Assembly (NCBI GenBank): GCA_023430685.1
Contig: JAEYZH010000081.1
Coordinates: 1 to 26,465, forward strand
Length of the DNA: 26,465 bases
Source: Pseudomonadota bacterium
Lineage (GTDB): Bacteria; Pseudomonadota; Gammaproteobacteria; Xanthomonadales; Rhodanobacteraceae
Reading direction: 5' to 3'
Numbering within the stretch: position 1 is the stretch's first letter; the number at the start of each line of letters is the position of its first letter. The notes under the pieces were generated by a model that was given only the letters and a program-made list of their open reading frames with translations, did not search any database and was not told the origin of the DNA. A program made the translations under genes and the position numbers. Positions 22,975 through 26,465 of the stretch are shown here, one piece after another.

Positions 22975-22980
22975 TAGAAT
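22975..22980 (+). promoter_or_regulatory. Weak candidate -10 box of mnmG
   Basis: TAGAAT matches five of six bases of the -10 consensus and lies 45 bases before the mnmG start. No acceptable -35 box was found at 16-18 bases upstream. Confidence 0.3.
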
Positions 22981-23025
22981 CCGCGCCGCGCGGCGGCCGT
23001 TCGCCATCGCCAGGGTCAAGACGCC

Positions 23026-24900
23026 ATGTATTCGCACGACGTGATCGTGGTCGGAGGCGGCCACGCGGGGACCGAAGCCGCGCTCGCGAGCGCGCGCTGT
23101 GGCGCGCGCACGCTGCTGCTGACCCACAACATCGAGACGATCGGCCAGATGAGCTGCAATCCCGCGATCGGCGGGATCGGCAAGGGCCACCTCGTGCGCG
23201 AGGTCGACGCACTCGGCGGCGCGATGGCGGTCGCGGCCGACCACGCGGGCATCCAGTGGCGCACCCTGAACGCGTCCAAGGGACCGGCGGTGCGTGCGAC
23301 GCGCTGCCAGGCTGACCGCGTTTTGTACAAGGCGGCCATCCGGCGTCAGGTCGAGACGCAGCCCGGCCTGTCGATCTTCCAGCAGGCGGTCGACGCGCTG
23401 ATCATCGAGAACGGCCGCGCCTGCGGCGTGGTCACCCAATCGGGGCTCCGATTCCGCGCGCGCGCGGTGGTGCTGACCGCAGGCACCTTCCTCGCGGGAC
23501 GCATCCACGTGGGCCTGACCCAGCATGCAGGCGGGCGCGCGGGCGATCCGCCTTCGCGCGAGCTGGCCGAGACCTTGCGCGCGCTCGATCTTCCGGTCGG
23601 GCGGCTCAAGACCGGCACGCCGCCGCGCATCGACGGTCGCACGATCGACTGGTCCCGGCTCGACGAGCAGCGTGGCGATGACCCTGCGCCGGTATTCTCG
23701 TTCCTCGGCAGCACGACCGACCATCCGCGCCAGGTCAGTTGCTGGATCACGCATACCTCGGAGCGCACGCACGAACTGATCCGCGGGTCGCTCGACCGCT
23801 CGCCGCTCTATGGCGGCGTGATCGAAGGCACCGGGCCGCGCTATTGCCCCTCGATCGAGGACAAGGTGGTGCGGTTCGCGGACAAGCCCTCGCACCAGAT
23901 CTTCCTCGAACCCGAGGGCCTGGACACGCACGAGGTCTATCCGAACGGGATCTCGACTTCGCTGCCGTTCGACGTGCAGGTCGAACTCGTGCGCTCGATC
24001 CCCGGCCTCGCGAACGCGCACCTGACTCGGCCGGGCTATGCGATCGAGTACGACTACTTCGATCCGCGCGGCCTGCGTGCATCGCTCGAGACCAAGGCGA
24101 TCGACGCGCTGTATTTCGCGGGCCAGATCAACGGCACCACCGGTTACGAGGAAGCCGCGGCGCAAGGCCTCGTCGCCGGCCTCAATGCCGCGCGCGCGAC
24201 GCAGGACCGGGCGCCGTGGACGCCGCGTCGCGACGAAGCCTACATCGGCGTGCTGATCGACGACCTCGTCACCAACGGCACGCTCGAGCCCTACCGCATG
24301 TTCACCTCTCGCGCGGAGTACCGCCTGCAGCTGCGCGAGGACAATGCGGACCTGCGCCTGACCGCCATCGGGCACGAACTCGGTTGCGTACCGGCTGCAC
24401 GCCACGAAGCGACGCTGCGCAAGCGCGAGGCGATCGATCGCGAAAGCGGGCGCCTGCGCGCGTTGTGGGCGACACCGGCGAATGCGCGCGGCGCGGCGCT
24501 CGAACGCGCGCTCGGCATCGCGTTGTCGCGCGAAACCTCCGCGCTCGACCTGCTGCGACGGCCCGGCCTCGGTTACGACGACCTCGTTGCGGTCGACGGC
24601 TTCGGGCCCGGCGTCGACGATGCGCAGGTCGCCGCGCAGGTCGAAGTCGCGATCAAGTACGAGGGCTACCTCGAGCGGCAGAACGAGGAGATCGAGCGCA
24701 ACCGGCGCCACGACGAAACCGCGATCCCGGATGCGTTCGAGTTCGATCGCGTGCGCGGCCTGTCGGCCGAGGTGCTCGGGAAACTCGCGGCGGTGCGCCC
24801 TGGGACCGTCGGCGAGGCGCGTCGGATCGCAGGCGTGACGCCGGCGGCGGTCGCGTTGCTGCTCGTGCATCTGCGACGGTCGTCGCAGCGCGTGGCCTGA
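23026..24900 (+). CDS. mnmG: tRNA uridine-5-carboxymethylaminomethyl modification enzyme MnmG (GidA)
   Basis: With MnmE this FAD enzyme installs the (carboxymethyl)aminomethyl group on wobble uridine 34 of several tRNAs. The product is 624 residues, the usual length. The FAD-binding GGGHAG is at 10-15, the family signature CNPAIGGIGKGH at 44-55, the LKTGTPPR segment near 204-211, CWITHT near 243-248 and the C-terminal helical domain for MnmE and tRNA binding. AGGGT lies nine bases before the ATG. The common downstream partner rsmG (gidB) is absent; a convergent lipoprotein gene follows. A hairpin-rich gap (24901-24984) separates the two. Confidence 0.97.
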   Translation: MYSHDVIVVGGGHAGTEAALASARCGARTLLLTHNIETIGQMSCNPAIGGIGKGHLVREVDALGGAMAVAADHAGIQWRTLNASKGPAVRATRCQADRVLYKAAIRRQVETQPGLSIFQQAVDALIIENGRACGVVTQSGLRFRARAVVLTAGTFLAGRIHVGLTQHAGGRAGDPPSRELAETLRALDLPVGRLKTGTPPRIDGRTIDWSRLDEQRGDDPAPVFSFLGSTTDHPRQVSCWITHTSERTHELIRGSLDRSPLYGGVIEGTGPRYCPSIEDKVVRFADKPSHQIFLEPEGLDTHEVYPNGISTSLPFDVQVELVRSIPGLANAHLTRPGYAIEYDYFDPRGLRASLETKAIDALYFAGQINGTTGYEEAAAQGLVAGLNAARATQDRAPWTPRRDEAYIGVLIDDLVTNGTLEPYRMFTSRAEYRLQLREDNADLRLTAIGHELGCVPAARHEATLRKREAIDRESGRLRALWATPANARGAALERALGIALSRETSALDLLRRPGLGYDDLVAVDGFGPGVDDAQVAAQVEVAIKYEGYLERQNEEIERNRRHDETAIPDAFEFDRVRGLSAEVLGKLAAVRPGTVGEARRIAGVTPAAVALLLVHLRRSSQRVA

Positions 24901-24913
24901 GCCGCTGCGCGCG

Positions 24914-24971
24914 GCGTCGCGGACGTCGCGCGCGCGCGACGCAGCCAGGCCGGACGCGGCGTCCGGCCTGG
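24914..24971. terminator. Pair of GC-rich hairpins between convergent genes
   Basis: A stem of GCGTCGCG (24914-24921) with CGCGACGC (24935-24942) is followed by an 11-bp stem 24945-24955 with 24961-24971 around a GCGGC loop. Neither is followed by a T tract on either strand, so they may act as weak or bidirectional transcription barriers or 3'-end stabilisers for mnmG and the lipoprotein gene. Confidence 0.45.
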
Positions 24972-24984
24972 TGCGTGCATCCGG

Positions 24985-25797
24985 TTACTTCTTGCGCGAC
25001 GCGTCGACCTTTTCCTGCGCCATCTGGCGCACGCGCTCGGCCTCGGCCTTCATCGCCTCGAGGCCGGCCTCGTCGACGCTGCCGCCGCCCGGTCGCTCGT
25101 TCCACATCACCTGGCCGTTCGCGTTCCAGCCCACGCTCGCGCCGCGGCGCTCTTCCACCGCGAGCAGCTTCCCGTCCTCGAACGCGTAGTGGACCGCGCT
25201 GCGACCGCCCTCGTCGAGCACGGTGTTGACGCGCACGTAGCGCACGATGCCGCCTTCATGGAACGCGTCCCAGCCGATCGACGCGGTGTCGGTGGTGTAG
25301 GTGCCCTCGACCTTGCGCATGCCGCCGATCGCGGACTTGAGCTTGTCGAATCCGGCCTTGGCCTTCTCGCCCGCGGTCGGCTCGGCGATCAGCACGACTT
25401 CGGTCGTGGTGCCGGCGCCCTGCGTCAGCACCGGGGAATTGAGTGCCGGCATGAAGCGGCGTTCGCCATCGGTGAGCACGACGTTCACGACGTAGGTGCG
25501 CGCCGCGGAAATCCGCGCGGGCTCGAAATCGATCGAGAAGTTGAACGGCGGCATGCCGCTGACCTCGACGACCTTGTCCGCGACCGGCAGGTCCGGCGTC
25601 GCGATGTCGACGAGCTTGACCTCGAGCCGGCCCGCGGCGATCGCGATCGGGTCGCGCAGCGACACCTTTCCGCTGATGGTCGAGCCCGGCGCCACCGCGG
25701 GCGCCGCGGTCTGGCCAGGCGTCGCGGTCGTGTCGGTGCCGTTGCAGCCGGCCAGCAGCGCCAGAGCGGCGACCGCCGCCATCCATTGAATGCGCAT
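24985..25797 (-). CDS. YbaY-like lipoprotein with C-terminal extension
   Basis: A 270-residue lipoprotein; the ATG at 25797 has GGAGAG eight bases upstream. The lipobox is LLAGC (Cys18), followed by Asn rather than Asp, so outer-membrane sorting is plausible. A Thr/Ala/Pro-rich linker (19-38) leads to a YbaY/YscW-type beta domain (about 40-138) with ISGKVSLRDPIAI, LEVKLVDIATPDLPV and FNFSIDFEPARI. A second part (about 140-235) with WDAFHEGGIVRYV and VHYAFEDGKLLAVEERRG forms an unassigned beta-rich domain, and the tail (240-270) is a charged helix. The first domain is known from small lipoproteins that act as pilotins; the extension is unassigned. It is divergent from the FHA gene. Confidence 0.85.
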   Translation of the reverse strand: MRIQWMAAVAALALLAGCNGTDTTATPGQTAAPAVAPGSTISGKVSLRDPIAIAAGRLEVKLVDIATPDLPVADKVVEVSGMPPFNFSIDFEPARISAARTYVVNVVLTDGERRFMPALNSPVLTQGAGTTTEVVLIAEPTAGEKAKAGFDKLKSAIGGMRKVEGTYTTDTASIGWDAFHEGGIVRYVRVNTVLDEGGRSAVHYAFEDGKLLAVEERRGASVGWNANGQVMWNERPGGGSVDEAGLEAMKAEAERVRQMAQEKVDASRKK

Positions 25798-26057
25798 GAG
25801 CAATTCTCTCCAGGCAATCTGAAAACGAAGGGTATCGTACACCGCGCTCCGGCGACGCAAGGTGGAACGCGCCACGGGCTGCGCCGGGGTCGTAACGGGC
25901 CGCTGCGGGTGCGGCCGCGGTGACTCGGGTCTGGCACGATAATCCGCGCGGCGTCCCGGCGCAATTGCGAAGCAGGGCCGCGGCTCGGCCGCGCGATGCG
26001 GAAGATGGCTCCGATACGTTGCCGTTGCGTTCACGCAGTGTTGCCGAGAGTGCGCCC

Positions 26058-26465
26058 ATGCCCCTGCTCGAACTGAACCTGCTCGCGGGACCGCCGCTCG
26101 CCGACCGCCGCTGGCGCCTCGTCGACGCGCTGGCGATCGGGCGCGCGCCGGACAACGGGCTCGTGCTGCCCGATCCCGCGGTATCGCGCGAGCACGCGCT
26201 GATCCGCGCCGAGGGCGCGCACTGGTCCCTGCTCGATCGCCACAGCCGGCTCGGTACACGGCTCAACGGGCTCGCGCTGGCGCCTGGCGCGCCGGCCGAC
26301 CTGCACGTCGGCGACGTGATCGGCCTCGGCCCGTGGCGATTTCGCGTCGACGTCGCGGACGCGCCGCCCGCGCCACCCGCCCCGCGCGGCAGCCTTGCCG
26401 AACAGCGGCTCGAGCTGCTGCTCGGCTGCGCGGCCGAGATCGCCGCGGCCGCCGACGAGCAGCAA
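26058..26465 (+). CDS. FHA-domain protein, N-terminal part only
   Basis: The frame starts at an ATG (26058) with GAGAG seven bases upstream and runs off the right edge after 136 codons. Residues 1-97 are a forkhead-associated domain that binds phosphothreonine peptides: IGRAPDN (27-33), VSREHALIR (43-51) and LGTRLNG (65-71) hold the conserved Gly-Arg, Ser-x-x-His and Asn-Gly. After a Pro-rich linker (103-109) a helix begins (LAEQRLELLLGCAAEIAAA) as is common before a GAF or catalytic output domain; which one follows is beyond the window. A GATAAT box at 25938-25943 is a weak promoter candidate in the 260-base divergent gap. Confidence 0.85.
   Translation, partial: MPLLELNLLAGPPLADRRWRLVDALAIGRAPDNGLVLPDPAVSREHALIRAEGAHWSLLDRHSRLGTRLNGLALAPGAPADLHVGDVIGLGPWRFRVDVADAPPAPPAPRGSLAEQRLELLLGCAAEIAAAADEQQ

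Larger units (their letters stand above)
22291..23025. other. 735-base region without a convincing gene, rich in inverted repeats
   Basis: Open frames on both strands here (for example 22302-23315 plus, 22475-23212 minus) give Arg/Ser/Pro-rich translations that match no family and run into mnmG, so I read the region as non-coding. It contains the sigma-54 promoter, an imperfect inverted repeat (22427-22492), a 12-bp inverted repeat (22551-22610), a small hairpin (22694-22708), an 18-bp palindrome (22736-22753), a 13-bp inverted repeat with an inner stem (22843-22913) and a TAGAAT box before mnmG. It may hold regulator sites, a structured RNA or REP-like elements. Confidence 0.6.

Noticed and set aside
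22302..23315. 337-codon plus-strand frame entering mnmG, and a 245-codon minus-strand frame 22475-23212
   Set aside because: Both overlap the true mnmG start, lack recognisable domains and have no ribosome binding site; the region is better explained as non-coding with repeats.
26031..26465. 144-codon minus-strand frame at the right edge
   Set aside because: It lies opposite a clear FHA domain on the plus strand and has an Arg/Val/Gln-rich shadow composition.
1..26465. tRNA genes, CRISPR arrays, insertion sequences, phage or toxin-antitoxin genes
   Set aside because: No tRNA-like T-arm, no regularly spaced repeats, no transposase or integrase frames and no recognised toxin families were seen on either strand.

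Overview
This is a GC-rich, gene-dense chromosomal stretch. The gene families suggest a gammaproteobacterium of the Lysobacterales (Xanthomonadales): a PepSY-PhoP-PhoQ operon whose PhoQ has the SLKT H-box, a clan MA aminopeptidase N, a YbaY-like lipoprotein, frequent GTG starts and many 4-base stop/start overlaps. The placement is inferred from family resemblance and composition, not from a marker gene. No tRNA, rRNA, insertion sequence, phage gene or CRISPR array was seen.

Region 1 (1-6658, minus strand) is a cell-surface polysaccharide operon. In transcription order it holds a proline/alanine-rich lipoprotein with an Fn3-like domain, a GT39/ArnT-like membrane glycosyltransferase, the Wzm-type permease and Wzt-type ATPase of an ABC-2 exporter, an unknown 88-residue protein, a giant GT2-GT4-sulfotransferase fusion, and the start of another gene that runs off the window. 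Most junctions overlap or are separated by one base or less. Two junctions carry tiny relay reading frames.

Region 2 (6720-12697, plus strand) starts with an exported transglutaminase-like protein. It continues with a DUF4214/coiled-coil/methyltransferase fusion and three GT4 glycosyltransferases, the first two of which are tandem paralogs. This is probably a second glycan-building module serving the same surface polysaccharide. Its third codon positions look less GC-biased than the flanks.

Region 3 (12707-19177) is core and accessory metabolism: a pepSY-phoP-phoQ operon, an amidinotransferase overlapping DNA-3-methyladenine glycosylase I (tag), an EamA transporter, a DUF2214 membrane protein and a PLP-dependent threonine/serine dehydratase.

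Region 4 (19292-26465) holds pepN, a 62-residue orphan gene, mnmG, a YbaY-like lipoprotein and the start of an FHA-domain protein. The 62-residue gene has a textbook sigma-54 (-24/-12) promoter and a strong intrinsic terminator. Upstream of it lies a 735-base region without a convincing gene but rich in inverted repeats. I consider the sigma-54-driven small gene with its repeat-rich upstream region, the three-domain glycosyltransferase-sulfotransferase, and the relay micro-ORFs the most interesting items here.
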